Below are positions 1 through 8,072 of a DNA stretch of 64,000 nucleotides, in pieces (the first letter of the stretch is position 1; each line of letters begins with the position of its first letter). The DNA comes from Deltaproteobacteria bacterium (GTDB lineage Bacteria; Myxococcota_A; UBA9160; UBA4427), in the NCBI GenBank assembly GCA_029261855.1, contig JAJDAN010000078.1, positions 42,634 through 106,633 of the forward strand. The letters run 5' to 3'. The notes under the pieces are model-generated. The model did no database searches. It saw only the letters and a program-made list of their open reading frames with translations, and had not been told where the DNA came from. A program made the translations under genes and the position numbers.

Positions 1-74
1 ACCAGGTCCTGGACGGTGTCGCGCAGGGTGCGCCGATCGTTCGGCGCGGATGCATCTCGGGAGTCGCTCGTCAT
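1..74 (-). CDS. N-terminal fragment of a protein downstream of the Fe-S/anchor subunit
   Basis: An ATG at 74 opens a minus-strand frame that runs off the window after 24 codons (MTSDSRDASAPNDRRTLRDT...). It lies 59 nt downstream of the fused Fe-S/membrane subunit and points the same way. In related operons the next gene is the molybdopterin-containing catalytic subunit, so this is probably its start, but that is inference from position: no cofactor or Fe-S motif is reached. A weak AGGA lies just before the ATG, and the spacer upstream carries a tetranucleotide repeat. Confidence 0.45.
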   Translation of the reverse strand, partial: MTSDSRDASAPNDRRTLRDTVQDL

Positions 75-90
75 GGGGTCCTATGGGTAC

Positions 91-126
91 GTAGGTAGGT
101 AGGTCGGTCGGTCGGTAGGTAGGTCG
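91..126. repeat. Tetranucleotide microsatellite (GTAG/GTCG, nine units)
   Basis: Nine consecutive 4-bp units, three GTAG, three GTCG, two GTAG and one GTCG, lie in the 59-nt spacer between the Fe-S/anchor gene and the next gene of the operon. Such repeats can change length by slippage and alter spacing in an mRNA. Whether it varies in this organism cannot be seen from one sequence. Confidence 0.8.
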
Positions 127-133
127 GTTCCGG

Positions 134-1831
134 CTACAGCCCCGGCATGGCCCGGCTGGCCTCGCTCGTGAAGAAGAGATGTCGTTCGAGCAACTCGCCC
201 GCGGTGGCCGCAGCCAGGGCCAGGATCGCCAATGCCGCGCCGGGCCCGGGACCGCCCAGGAGTGGCGCGAGCCCGGTTGCCGTCAGCGCCAGGCCGGCCG
301 CGCCAAGGCGGAGGCCGAAGCGCACGCGCAGGGGACCGAGCAGCAGACGCGCGGTGCCGCCCAACGCCGTCGGGTTGCGGCGCTCCCCCAGGATGGCTGA
401 CTCGACGACCCCCTTCCCGATCAACCCCGCAGCGGCCGCAACCGCGAGCCCGAACGAGAGCGTCGTCGGCGGTTCGGGTACGCACACGAGCACGGCGGCC
501 AGGCCGGCCAGAGTGCCGAGTGTCAGGGCGGTTCCGAAGAACAGCGCCGCCGTCCGCGGCATTCCCCACAGCGGCCGACCGGTGTCGGCGTAGATCATCG
601 CCGAGCAGAAGATCCCGAGAGCGCCGATGCCAACGACGGCACCGGACAACCAGGGCACGGCCGGAGTCGTCCACGAAATCGTCGAGGCGAGCACGCCTGC
701 GAGTGCGGTGTTCGCGTCCGGCAAGCGTTCCTGGATCGCGGGCAGGGTCAGCGCACCGGCGAGCGCCGCGGCCAGACCCAGGAAGGGCCCCAGGACGACG
801 ATCTCCCGGCTCATCCACGAGGTCCGCAGTCCGAGGAACGCGCGGAAGGCGTACCGGGGTCGCCCGAGATGGGCGGTGCTGGCGCCCATGCCGAGGCCGG
901 CGGCGGCGAGCCCGGCGGTAGCGAGGGCGGCGTGCAGGGTGCCCGTCTCCGCATCGGCGTCCCATCCCATGATCCAGCCGATCCCTGCGTCGACGGCGAA
1001 GATGCCGACGGCCAGCTGCACGAGCACCAGCATGATCGCCAGCGGATCGTGGGCCGGGCGCGGCTCCGCGGCGTAGAGGTTCGCCGGGGCGTACTCCCGG
1101 CGCGGGCGACGGCTGACGTAGCGGGTCGTCGGGCGCGTCACGGACGACGCGGGCATGGCACCCGGACCCACGGCCAGCAGTCGGTCCGGCCGCGGCAGAT
1201 CCCGGTCGACGACGCTGATCGAGATCGCGTCGTTGGGGCAGCCCTGCACGCACGCCGGCGCCTCGCCTTCGGCCAGGCGTCCCGCGCACATGTCGCACTT
1301 GCGCACGATGCCGAGTTCCGGGCGGTACTGCGGGACGTCGTAGGGGCATTTGAGCAGGCAGTACTGGCACCCGATGCACTGGTCGTCGAGGTGGCGGACG
1401 ATGCCCGTGAAGGGGTCCTTGTCGTACGCCTGCACCGGGCAGCCGGACAGGCAGCCGGGGTCTTCGCAGTGATGGCAGGCCGTGGTCACGGTCTGCACCG
1501 CGGGCCCCGTATCCACCTGGGCGACCAGGGTACCGACGGCGCGCCAGGTCTCGTCCTCGCCCAGCCCGTTGAGGTTGTGGCAGGCGGTCACGCACGCCTT
1601 GCAGCCCGTACAGGCATCGAGGTCGACGCGGAAGGCGTATTGCTGGCCGGGGCCCGGTGGCGACGCGGGCAGCAGCTCGTGATAGCTGCCGACTCCCGAT
1701 GGTCCTTCTTCGTGCCGGGTCGCGAAGCGCTCGACGGCAGTCAGCTGCGACTGCTCCTCGAGCAGCAGGTCCACCAGTCGGGGGACGCCGTCGGGATCGC
1801 CCGCGGAATCGAGTTCCGGTGCGGCGGTCAT
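134..1831 (-). CDS. Fused DmsB-like 4Fe-4S protein and DmsC-like membrane anchor
   Basis: A 565-residue fusion of two subunits normally made separately. Residues about 65-205 form a DmsB-type electron-transfer domain with four cysteine clusters: CTGCKAC near 74, CHHCEDPGC near 119, CIGCQYC near 152 and CDMC plus CVQGCP near 179-199. From about residue 255 a DmsC/NrfD-like anchor follows, with roughly eight hydrophobic segments. The pair should carry electrons between membrane quinol or a soluble donor and a molybdopterin oxidoreductase. Its divergent neighbour is a nitrate transporter, so nitrate reduction is the likely job. The ATG at 1831 lies about 33 nt from a predicted sigma-54 start site. 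The substrate is inferred from context. Confidence 0.85.
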   Translation of the reverse strand: MTAAPELDSAGDPDGVPRLVDLLLEEQSQLTAVERFATRHEEGPSGVGSYHELLPASPPGPGQQYAFRVDLDACTGCKACVTACHNLNGLGEDETWRAVGTLVAQVDTGPAVQTVTTACHHCEDPGCLSGCPVQAYDKDPFTGIVRHLDDQCIGCQYCLLKCPYDVPQYRPELGIVRKCDMCAGRLAEGEAPACVQGCPNDAISISVVDRDLPRPDRLLAVGPGAMPASSVTRPTTRYVSRRPRREYAPANLYAAEPRPAHDPLAIMLVLVQLAVGIFAVDAGIGWIMGWDADAETGTLHAALATAGLAAAGLGMGASTAHLGRPRYAFRAFLGLRTSWMSREIVVLGPFLGLAAALAGALTLPAIQERLPDANTALAGVLASTISWTTPAVPWLSGAVVGIGALGIFCSAMIYADTGRPLWGMPRTAALFFGTALTLGTLAGLAAVLVCVPEPPTTLSFGLAVAAAAGLIGKGVVESAILGERRNPTALGGTARLLLGPLRVRFGLRLGAAGLALTATGLAPLLGGPGPGAALAILALAAATAGELLERHLFFTSEASRAMPGL

Positions 1832-1875
1832 GCCAGCTTCGAAGCGTGCGCGCGGGTCGACATGCGTCGCGTTGA

Positions 1876-1891
1876 ATCAAGAAGCGTGCCA
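1876..1891 (-). promoter_or_regulatory. Sigma-54-like promoter for the Fe-S/anchor operon
   Basis: Read on the minus strand the site is TGGCACG, four bases, then TTGAT. It matches the sigma-54 consensus TGGCACGnnnnTTGCT at every defined position except one, the C of the -12 GC, with correct -24/-12 spacing. A start about 12 nt downstream gives a leader of roughly 33 nt before the ATG at 1831. The substitution in the -12 element lowers certainty. Confidence 0.5.
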
Positions 1892-2131
1892 CGTCGCGGC
1901 CCGCGCGTGCGGCGGCCGGTCCGGGTCGAGGGCCGCACAGCTGGGTCGCGACGACTCGATCGCGCGTTGTACACGCGGGGGTCGACCTGTCGCGTTGCGA
2001 GGCACGGATGCCCGGGCACTGGGCAGAGCGCGACACGCGTGCGCATGCAGCGACCGATGGGTGCGTGCGCACCGTCGCCCGGCGGTGCCGCAACCGGCGC
2101 ACTTCGTCTCGCGGCGACGAGGATCGCGGCT

Positions 2132-2147
2132 TGGCATGGGGGTTGCT
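2132..2147 (+). promoter_or_regulatory. Sigma-54-like promoter for the nitrate transporter operon
   Basis: The sequence TGGCATG, four G, TTGCT matches TGGCACGnnnnTTGCT with a single C-to-T change and keeps both the -24 GG and -12 GC at the right distance. Transcription would begin near 2158, leaving about 68 nt before the GTG start at 2226. The in-frame ATG at 2136 lies inside this site, which argues against using it as the start codon. Confidence 0.6.
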
Positions 2148-2225
2148 CTGGACCCATGGACGCAGCGAGAGCGGATCGAACGCGAACGCAGGCTGACATC
2201 GCAAACATCAACGGAGGACGTGCGG

Positions 2226-3713
2226 GTGGCGGGTGCTGGACTCAACTTGATCGACTGGAAGGACGACCGGATCCGGACCCTTCACTTCGCGTGGTTCGCG
2301 TTCTTCCTGACATTCGTGGTCTGGTTCGCGCACGCACCGCTGCTCGCACACATCCGCGAGAGCCTGTCCCTCAGCGACGCCCAGGTGAAGGCGCTGCTGA
2401 TCCTGAACGTCGCCCTCACGATCCCGGCGCGCATCTGTATCGGGATCCTGGTCGATCGCTTCGGGCCGCGACGGATCTACACGCTGCTCCTGATGGCGAG
2501 CGGGCTGCTTTGCTTCGGGTTCGCATTGGCGAACAGCTTCGAGCAGCTGGCACTCGCCCGCTTTGCCCTGGGCTTCGTGGGCGCCGGCTTCGTCATCGGG
2601 ATCCGGCTGGTCAGCGAGTGGTTCCCGGCGAGGCAGGTGGGTCTGGCCGAGGGCGTCTATGGGGGCTGGGGGAACTTCGGGTCGGCGGCCGCCGCCATGA
2701 CCCTGCCCGCGGCTGCCTTGTTCTTCGGGGGAGAGTTCTTCGGCCGGGAGGACGGCTGGCGCTGGGCCATCGCCGCGACGGGCGTCCTCTCGCTGCTCTA
2801 CGGCGTGGTGTTCTTTCGCAAGGTTCGCGACACGCCGAAGGGCTCGACCTACTTCAAGCCCAAGAAGAGCGGCGGTCTCGAGGTGACCAGCAAGCGCGAC
2901 TTCGTCTTCTACCTCGTCATGAACGTGCCCCTCTACGGGGCCCTGGCGATCTTGACCTGGCGCCTTTCGCCCGCCAACGTCGGGCTGCTGTCCGAGGGCG
3001 TCTGTCTCGCGGTCTACGTGGGGCTGGTCGGGCTCTTCGCGTTCCAATGCCACCGCATCTTCCTCGTCAACCGCGAAATGCTGCGCGACGGTGTCCCGGA
3101 GCTGTACCGCTACAAGTTCAAGCAGGTGGCGGTTCTCGACGTCGCCTACGCGGTCACCTTCGGGTCCGAGCTGGCGGTGGTGTCGATGCTGCCACTCTTC
3201 TTCCTCGACACCTTCGAGTCCCTCGACCCGGTCACTGCGGGGCTGGCGGCTTCGGGTTACGCGTTCATGAACCTGATGGCGCGCCCCGGCGGCGGCTGGC
3301 TTTCGGATCGTTTCGGTCGGCGCAAGACGCTCTCGATCCTGATCCTGTGCCTGGCCCTGGGCTACGTCGGGATGGCGCAGATCAGCGCCGCCTGGCCCCT
3401 CGCCCTGGCGGTGATGACCATGATGGGTTGCTCGTTCTTCGTGCAGGCGGGGGAGGGCGCGGTCTTCGCGATGGTGCCGCTGGTGCAGCGTCGCATGACG
3501 GGGCAGATCGCGGGCATGGCCGGGGCATACGGCAACGTAGGTGCGGTGCTGTTCCTGACCGTGCTGTCCTTCGTCGGCTACGCGACCTTCTTCATGGTGA
3601 TCGCGGCGAGCGCCGCGATTGCGTTCGTGGCCGTACAGTTCCTGGAAGAGCCGCGGGGCCACGTGGCAGAGATCAACGAGGACGGCAGCGTGGAGCTGAT
3701 CGAGGTGGGTTGA
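2226..3713 (+). CDS. narK: NarK/NasA-type nitrate (nitrite) transporter, MFS
   Basis: A 495-residue major facilitator protein with about 12 hydrophobic segments. Both nitrate-signature stretches are visible: [16 protein letters not shown] in the first half and [15 protein letters not shown] near the C-terminus. It should import nitrate or exchange it for nitrite across the inner membrane. The GTG at 2226 was chosen because GGAGG lies 8 nt upstream; the in-frame GTG at 2220 is too close to it and the ATG at 2136 overlaps a predicted promoter. The stop overlaps the next start (TGATG), so it is cotranscribed with the kinase/phosphatase. Family assignment is firm; direction of transport is not determined. 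Confidence 0.92.
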   Translation: MAGAGLNLIDWKDDRIRTLHFAWFAFFLTFVVWFAHAPLLAHIRESLSLSDAQVKALLILNVALTIPARICIGILVDRFGPRRIYTLLLMASGLLCFGFALANSFEQLALARFALGFVGAGFVIGIRLVSEWFPARQVGLAEGVYGGWGNFGSAAAAMTLPAAALFFGGEFFGREDGWRWAIAATGVLSLLYGVVFFRKVRDTPKGSTYFKPKKSGGLEVTSKRDFVFYLVMNVPLYGALAILTWRLSPANVGLLSEGVCLAVYVGLVGLFAFQCHRIFLVNREMLRDGVPELYRYKFKQVAVLDVAYAVTFGSELAVVSMLPLFFLDTFESLDPVTAGLAASGYAFMNLMARPGGGWLSDRFGRRKTLSILILCLALGYVGMAQISAAWPLALAVMTMMGCSFFVQAGEGAVFAMVPLVQRRMTGQIAGMAGAYGNVGAVLFLTVLSFVGYATFFMVIAASAAIAFVAVQFLEEPRGHVAEINEDGSVELIEVG

Positions 3714-5473
3714 TGGCAGCTGCCGAGACGACGCTGTTGCCCCAGACGGGGGGACTCGGGATTCGCGCCGGTCAGGCCAGTCAGACGGGCGCGCGAGAGG
3801 CCAACGAAGACTGCATGGGCCTGCGCATCCCGGAAGAGCCGCTGCTCACCTTGAAGGGTGCCGCGGCGGTGATCGCGGACGGGGTGAGCAGCGCCGAGGC
3901 CGGACGGGAGGCGAGCGAGAGCTGCGTCCAGAGCTTTCTTTCGGACTACTTCTCGACGCCGGACTCCTGGACGGTCCGGACTTCCGCGCAGAAGGTCCTG
4001 ACCGCCCTCAACCGCTGGCTCTACAGCCAGGGGCAGCACCTGCTCGAGGCGCACCGCGGCTACGTCAGCACCCTCTCGATCCTGGTGCTCAAGTCGCGGA
4101 CCGCGCATCTCGTGCACGTGGGGGACACGCGCATCTACCGGGTTCGAGACGGACGCCTCGAGCAACTGACCCGCGACCACGCCACGCAGCTGCGCGAAGG
4201 CGCTGCCATGCTGACCCGGGCCATGGGCATGGACGTCAAGCTCGAGCTCGACTACCGGGCCCTCGACCTGGCCCCGGGCGACGTCTTCTTCCTCAGCACC
4301 GACGGGGTGCACGACTACGTGCCGTCCGATCTGCTCGCAGTACGCATCGGGTCGGGGTTGCTCGCCGGTCGCGCTCTCGAGTCGATCTGTCGCGACCTGT
4401 GCGCGCTGGCGGCGTCGCGGAACAGCCCGGACAACCTGACCTGCCAGCTGCTGGTAGTGGATTCGCTGCCCGGGGAGGACGCAGACGAGCTGCATCGCCG
4501 GCTCACCCAGCTGCCGTTCCCACCGCCCCTCGACGCGGGCACCGTGATGGACGGCTATCGCGTCGAGGCCGAGATCCACGCCAGCGCCCGCAGTCAGCTC
4601 TACCGGGTGACCGAGCTCGCGTCGGGTGCGACGCGCGTGATGAAGACGCCGTCGCTCAACTTCGAGGACGACCCCGCCTATCTCGAGCGTTTCGTGATGG
4701 AGCCCTGGATCGCGAGACGGGTCGCGGGCCCCAACGTCGTGCCGGTGGTCGACCCGGCGAGCCCACCCACGACGCTCTACTACCTGATGGAGTGGGTAGA
4801 AGGCGAGACGCTCGCGGCCTGGATCCAGCGCGAGTCACCCGGCGACATCGCGAGCGCGCTCGCCTGGGTCGACCAGCTTGCCACCGGTCTCCGCTGCTTC
4901 CACCGGCGTGAGACGCTCCACCAGGACCTCAAGCCCGACAACGTACTGCTGGGCGCGGACGGCGTGGCGCGGATCGTGGACTTCGGGTCCTGCTACGTCG
5001 CTGGCGTGCACGAGATCGCGGTTCCGCTCGAGCGCGACGGCATCCTCGGAACCGCTCCCTACACGGCGCCGGAGCTACGGCTGGGGCGCGGGGCGGGTCT
5101 GCGGTCCGAGCAGTTCTCCCTGGGCATCCTGGTCTACGAGATGCTCACGGGCGCACATCCGTACGGCGAAGCGTTGTCCGACCTGCATTCGACCCGGGGC
5201 CTCGACCGGCTGCGCTACCAGCCCAGCTACCACCATCATCCGATGATCCCGGTGTGGATGGACGCGGCGATCCGCAGGGCGGTGCAACCGGACCCGGCGA
5301 AGCGCTACGACGAGATCTCCGAATTTCTCTACGACCTCCACCATCCGAACCCCGTCTATCTGAACGAGACGCCGCGGCCGCTGATCGAGCGTGAACCGGT
5401 GCGCTTCTGGAAGGGAGTCGCAGGGCTGCTGGCCGCTGCGCTGGCGGTTGCGATCGGGTTCCTGGTCCGCTGA
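3713..5473 (+). CDS. Bifunctional PP2C-type phosphatase / Ser-Thr protein kinase
   Basis: A 586-residue two-domain signalling enzyme. Residues about 15-255 form a PP2C phosphatase domain (VIADGVSS metal-binding Asp motif, HVGDTRIYR, STDGVHDY). Residues about 275-545 form a eukaryote-like kinase with HQDLKPDN as catalytic loop and VDFGS as DFG motif; the glycine-rich loop is degenerate. A C-terminal hydrophobic segment (about 565-585) probably anchors it in the membrane. Overlap with narK links it to nitrate uptake; similar kinase/phosphatase fusions occur beside nitrate transport genes elsewhere. Controlling the transporter or reductase by phosphorylation is an inference. The ATG at 3713 is fixed by the overlap with the narK stop. 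Confidence 0.9.
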   Translation: MAAAETTLLPQTGGLGIRAGQASQTGAREANEDCMGLRIPEEPLLTLKGAAAVIADGVSSAEAGREASESCVQSFLSDYFSTPDSWTVRTSAQKVLTALNRWLYSQGQHLLEAHRGYVSTLSILVLKSRTAHLVHVGDTRIYRVRDGRLEQLTRDHATQLREGAAMLTRAMGMDVKLELDYRALDLAPGDVFFLSTDGVHDYVPSDLLAVRIGSGLLAGRALESICRDLCALAASRNSPDNLTCQLLVVDSLPGEDADELHRRLTQLPFPPPLDAGTVMDGYRVEAEIHASARSQLYRVTELASGATRVMKTPSLNFEDDPAYLERFVMEPWIARRVAGPNVVPVVDPASPPTTLYYLMEWVEGETLAAWIQRESPGDIASALAWVDQLATGLRCFHRRETLHQDLKPDNVLLGADGVARIVDFGSCYVAGVHEIAVPLERDGILGTAPYTAPELRLGRGAGLRSEQFSLGILVYEMLTGAHPYGEALSDLHSTRGLDRLRYQPSYHHHPMIPVWMDAAIRRAVQPDPAKRYDEISEFLYDLHHPNPVYLNETPRPLIEREPVRFWKGVAGLLAAALAVAIGFLVR

Positions 5474-5475
5474 AC

Positions 5476-5512
5476 GAGAACGGCCCCGCGCCGAAGCTGC
5501 GGGGCCGTTCTC
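5476..5512. terminator. Bidirectional hairpin terminator
   Basis: A perfect 14-bp stem (GAGAACGGCCCCGC and its complement) with a 9-nt loop lies 3 nt after the kinase/phosphatase stop and before the convergent zinc-ribbon gene. There is no T tract on the plus side, so it may act through stability alone or serve both converging transcripts. Confidence 0.75.
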
Positions 5513-5593
5513 TAGAGATGCTGGCGGCGCCTCGCGCCTTGCGAGGGGGATAGCGAACCCGGGCCACCTGGATCCCGTCAAGCGGTCTTGCCG

Positions 5594-6091
5594 TTAGCGG
5601 CGCTGCTCCCGGAGACCGCTGGCCTCCCACTCCTTCGAGAGCTGCTGCAGCTTGCGCGAGAACTCTTCGAAGGGGTCGTCGAAGGAGAGGATGATCTCGG
5701 TGGTGCGCGGGATGTCGTCGCCGTTGATCAGGCCGCGGTAGCGGTTCAGGTTGGCGAGGATGGCTTCCGCCACCTTCAGCGCGCGCTTCTCGGTCTTGAT
5801 CAGCGGCGACTGCAGCGTGTAGACGTTGTTGCGGCCCCAGAGGCTCTCGTCCCGAACGATCGCGATCTCGCGGTAGACGCCGTTGATCGGATCGAAGTTG
5901 TACTCGACCCGGACCTCCTTGAAGATGTCCGAGTTGCCGGTGTAGAAGCCACGCTCCTTCTCCACCTTCCCGAGCTGACGACAGCGCGGGCAATAGAAGG
6001 TGTCGCCATGATTGAGTAGGAAGACGCCCTTGGCGTAGTCCTCGCAATCCGTGTTCTCGCAGTATCCGACGCCGCGCTTCATGCTGGCCAT
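5594..6091 (-). CDS. Conserved hypothetical protein with N-terminal zinc ribbon
   Basis: A 165-residue protein I cannot assign to a named family. Near the N-terminus a CEN-TDC pair and a CPRC pair about 20 residues later form a probable four-cysteine zinc ribbon. The rest is mixed alpha/beta and ends in a charged helix. There is no signal peptide or membrane segment, so it is probably cytoplasmic. The ATG at 6091 (MASMKRG) has AGGAGG 12 nt upstream; an ATG at 6082 is possible. It is transcribed alone, converging on the hairpin at 5476-5512. Zinc binding is inferred from spacing, and nucleic-acid binding would be a guess. Confidence 0.7.
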   Translation of the reverse strand: MASMKRGVGYCENTDCEDYAKGVFLLNHGDTFYCPRCRQLGKVEKERGFYTGNSDIFKEVRVEYNFDPINGVYREIAIVRDESLWGRNNVYTLQSPLIKTEKRALKVAEAILANLNRYRGLINGDDIPRTTEIILSFDDPFEEFSRKLQQLSKEWEASGLREQRR

Positions 6092-6543
6092 CCCTACGGA
6101 TGCCTCCTGTCTTCCAACCTTACTCGGAATGGCTCTCGGGGGAGAGCCCTGGCTGTTCGTGCTGCTTGCCGTTGCTGGCTGGGTCCAACAGGAAGCAAGC
6201 GACATGCCATGGAAACCGAGTTTGCGCCGAACCGGATGGAGGGCGCCCGGTTGTCTGGGGGTTCTGCACACTCCCTGCTCGTCTACGAGACCGGTGTTGC
6301 TCGTGGTCAGGCCGGGGCCTGGGGGATGAAATGGGGATGTTGGGAAGCGGACTACCGCCGTGGGTCACGTGCGAAGGGTCCGCGCAATCTTTTGCAGATG
6401 CCGGGGGTTGGGGGTGTCTTCGAAAGTGATTTCGCGGGTTGTCGCGGGGGCTTTCGAGCAGCTGGTGGAGACCGGAATTCCCACGTAGTCACCGATACTT
6501 ACGTCGCAAGCGCCCCGTATACTGCGCCTGCCTGAAAGGCCTG
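6092..6543. other. Intergenic stretch without a recognised gene
   Basis: About 450 bases between the zinc-ribbon gene and ccmD, both on the minus strand. Frames here are short and lack family features or ribosome sites. There are small inverted repeats (CAGGCC/GGCCTG near 6315; ACGTA/TACGT near 6480-6505) but no convincing RNA gene. It probably carries the promoter of the zinc-ribbon gene and the end of the ccm transcript; I could not pick a promoter. Confidence 0.5.
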
Positions 6544-6672
6544 TCAACCGTTATTTGATTCTTGAGTCCCGACGAGTGTTTTTCGTTCGCGCGCACGCGA
6601 ACGCAGCAGGTGAAAGGCGTAGAGACCGAGGGTCAGACCGGTGATTCCGTACGCGGCAATGACGTAGCTCAC
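6544..6672 (-). CDS. ccmD: CcmD, small heme-exporter membrane protein
   Basis: A 42-residue protein with one N-terminal membrane helix (SYVIAAYGITGLTLGLYAFHLL) followed by a basic stretch RSRARERK, the usual CcmD layout. CcmD helps release heme-loaded CcmE from the CcmABC complex. The GTG start at 6672 overlaps the ccmC stop by 4 nt (GTGA), with GGAGGAGA upstream. It is last in the ccm operon. Size, topology and position support the call; sequence alone would not. Confidence 0.8.
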   Translation of the reverse strand: MSYVIAAYGITGLTLGLYAFHLLRSRARERKTLVGTQESNNG

Positions 6673-7379
6673 GCGATCTCCTCCCGTGCTCGCGCCATGG
6701 GATCCGCGCGTTTCGCGAGCCCCAGGGCTCTCAGGTTCTCGAGTTCCCATCGCGCCAGCACGAACCACCAGAACGCCACGAACAGGGTCAGGTTGCCCAT
6801 CAGGAAGGGCAGGCCCATTCCCTCTCCGAGACTGCCCCGCTCGAGATTCTCCGGGTGCATGCCGCGCCCGCCGAAGATCTCGATCACGAAGTAGTTGAGC
6901 GGGATCAGCGCGATGCCCACGAGGCCGTAGACCGCCGCGAAGCGCGCGGTGCGCGCGCCGCCTTCGCTGAAGCTCCGCAGCAGCAGGTAGGCGAGGTAGA
7001 CGAACCAGAGCAGCAGGGTCACCGTCAGGCGCGGGTCCCACGACCACCACTTGCCCCAGGTCCCCTTGGCCCAGATCGGGCCGGTCACGATCATCAACGT
7101 GCAGAAGATGACCCCGACCTCGGCGCCCGCGATCGCGAGCCGGTCCCACTTCTCGTCTGCCCGCCACAGGTACAGACCGCCGCAGACCGCCGTGACGACG
7201 AAACCCAGGTAGGCGCCGTACGCGAGCGGTGGGTGGACGTAGAGGATCTTCTGGATGACGCCCTGCACGCTGTCGATGGGCGCGTTCGCGACCGTGTAGA
7301 CGTAGGTGACCAGCAGGATGCCGAGCAGTGCGCCCGAAACGGTTCGCAGGCGGGAAGCAATGGGGCCGAGGCCGTTCAT
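6669..7379 (-). CDS. ccmC: CcmC, heme transporter of cytochrome c maturation
   Basis: A 236-residue inner-membrane protein with about six membrane segments. The tryptophan-rich periplasmic motif WGKWWSWDPRLT (the WWD domain that binds heme) is intact, and a conserved His sits in the YVHPPLAYG loop. CcmC loads heme onto CcmE. It lies 27 nt downstream of ccmB and overlaps ccmD. Length is normal for the family, and the ATG at 7379 is the first good start. Confidence 0.95.
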   Translation of the reverse strand: MNGLGPIASRLRTVSGALLGILLVTYVYTVANAPIDSVQGVIQKILYVHPPLAYGAYLGFVVTAVCGGLYLWRADEKWDRLAIAGAEVGVIFCTLMIVTGPIWAKGTWGKWWSWDPRLTVTLLLWFVYLAYLLLRSFSEGGARTARFAAVYGLVGIALIPLNYFVIEIFGGRGMHPENLERGSLGEGMGLPFLMGNLTLFVAFWWFVLARWELENLRALGLAKRADPMARAREEIA

Positions 7380-7406
7380 GTGGGAGAACCCTGTTTTTCC
7401 GACGAT

Positions 7407-8072
7407 CTATTCGTCGAGGACGTAGTCGAAACCGATGAAGCAGATGATCCAGTAGATGCCGTCGACCACCAACAGCAACTGCACCGAAGCGAAGCTGGGT
7501 CCGCCGTCGCGCAAGACCTCGGCGGTGCCCTCGACGGCACCCGCCAGCACCGGGAACAGCGCGGGGAGCAGCAGGATCGGCAACAGCACCTCACGGAAAC
7601 GCGTGCGGACGGCCATCGCGGACAGCAGGGTGCCGACCGGCGCGATGCCGAGGGTGCCGAGGGCGAAGACGCCGGCGAGCGGGAGAGCAGACGCCGCCAG
7701 ATCGATGTCGAAGACCAGCCCGAAGGCCGCCGCCGCCAGGCCCTGGACGAGGAACAGCAGCAGGGCGTTCGCCACCGCCTTGCCGGCGAAGACCCAGCCG
7801 CGGTCTGCGGGGATCAGCGCGAGCCCCGCCAGCGCATCGTTCTCGAGTTCCATGGCGAACGCACGGTTCAGACCGATGAGCGCGGCGAACACGAAGACGA
7901 CCCACAGCAGGCCAGGGGTGTGCACGGCGATGTCCGGGCCTGTGCCTTCCGGCAGCGCGAAGTGGTAGACGATCACCACGAGCAGCGAGAACACCAGCAT
8001 CGCGACGACCCGGTCCCGGGACCGCCACTCGGTGATCAGGTCCTTCCACAGGATGGCCGCGAGCACCCTCAC
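7407..8072 (-). CDS. ccmB: CcmB, ABC permease of cytochrome c maturation
   Basis: A 221-residue inner-membrane protein with about six membrane segments. The N-terminus (LAAILWKDLITEWRSRDR) has the conserved cytoplasmic entry of CcmB. It pairs with CcmA, whose ATP hydrolysis frees holo-CcmE. The GTG at 8072 overlaps the ccmA stop by 4 nt. Length is typical. Confidence 0.94.
   Translation of the reverse strand: MRVLAAILWKDLITEWRSRDRVVAMLVFSLLVVIVYHFALPEGTGPDIAVHTPGLLWVVFVFAALIGLNRAFAMELENDALAGLALIPADRGWVFAGKAVANALLLFLVQGLAAAAFGLVFDIDLAASALPLAGVFALGTLGIAPVGTLLSAMAVRTRFREVLLPILLLPALFPVLAGAVEGTAEVLRDGGPSFASVQLLLVVDGIYWIICFIGFDYVLDE

Larger units (their letters stand above)
1832..2225. other. Divergent regulatory region of the nitrate module
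   Basis: About 394 bases without a convincing gene lie between two divergent operons. Open frames crossing it are high-GC shadows. It holds two outward-facing sigma-54-like promoters (listed separately) and, between them, the perfect inverted repeat GGTGCG-TG-CGCACC at 2060-2073. A GCACC...GGTGC pair at 2069-2088 resembles NtrC enhancer half-sites, but its 10-nt spacer is longer than the usual 5, so that reading is weak. Confidence 0.6.

Noticed and set aside
2069..2088. A GCACC...GGTGC pair as an NtrC enhancer site.
   Set aside because: The spacer is 10 nt instead of about 5, which puts the half-sites on different helix faces; not listed as a feature.
2136..2225. An earlier ATG for the nitrate transporter.
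   Set aside because: It lies inside a near-consensus sigma-54 promoter and has no ribosome site, whereas GTG 2226 has GGAGG at 8 nt.
869..3712. The kinase/phosphatase frame stays open about 950 codons upstream of its start.
   Set aside because: That stretch is antisense to the Fe-S/anchor gene and overlaps narK in another frame; the phosphatase domain begins at the ATG coupled to the narK stop.
6544..7167. A 207-codon frame containing ccmD.
   Set aside because: Only its last 42 codons look like a protein; the rest is ccmC read out of frame.
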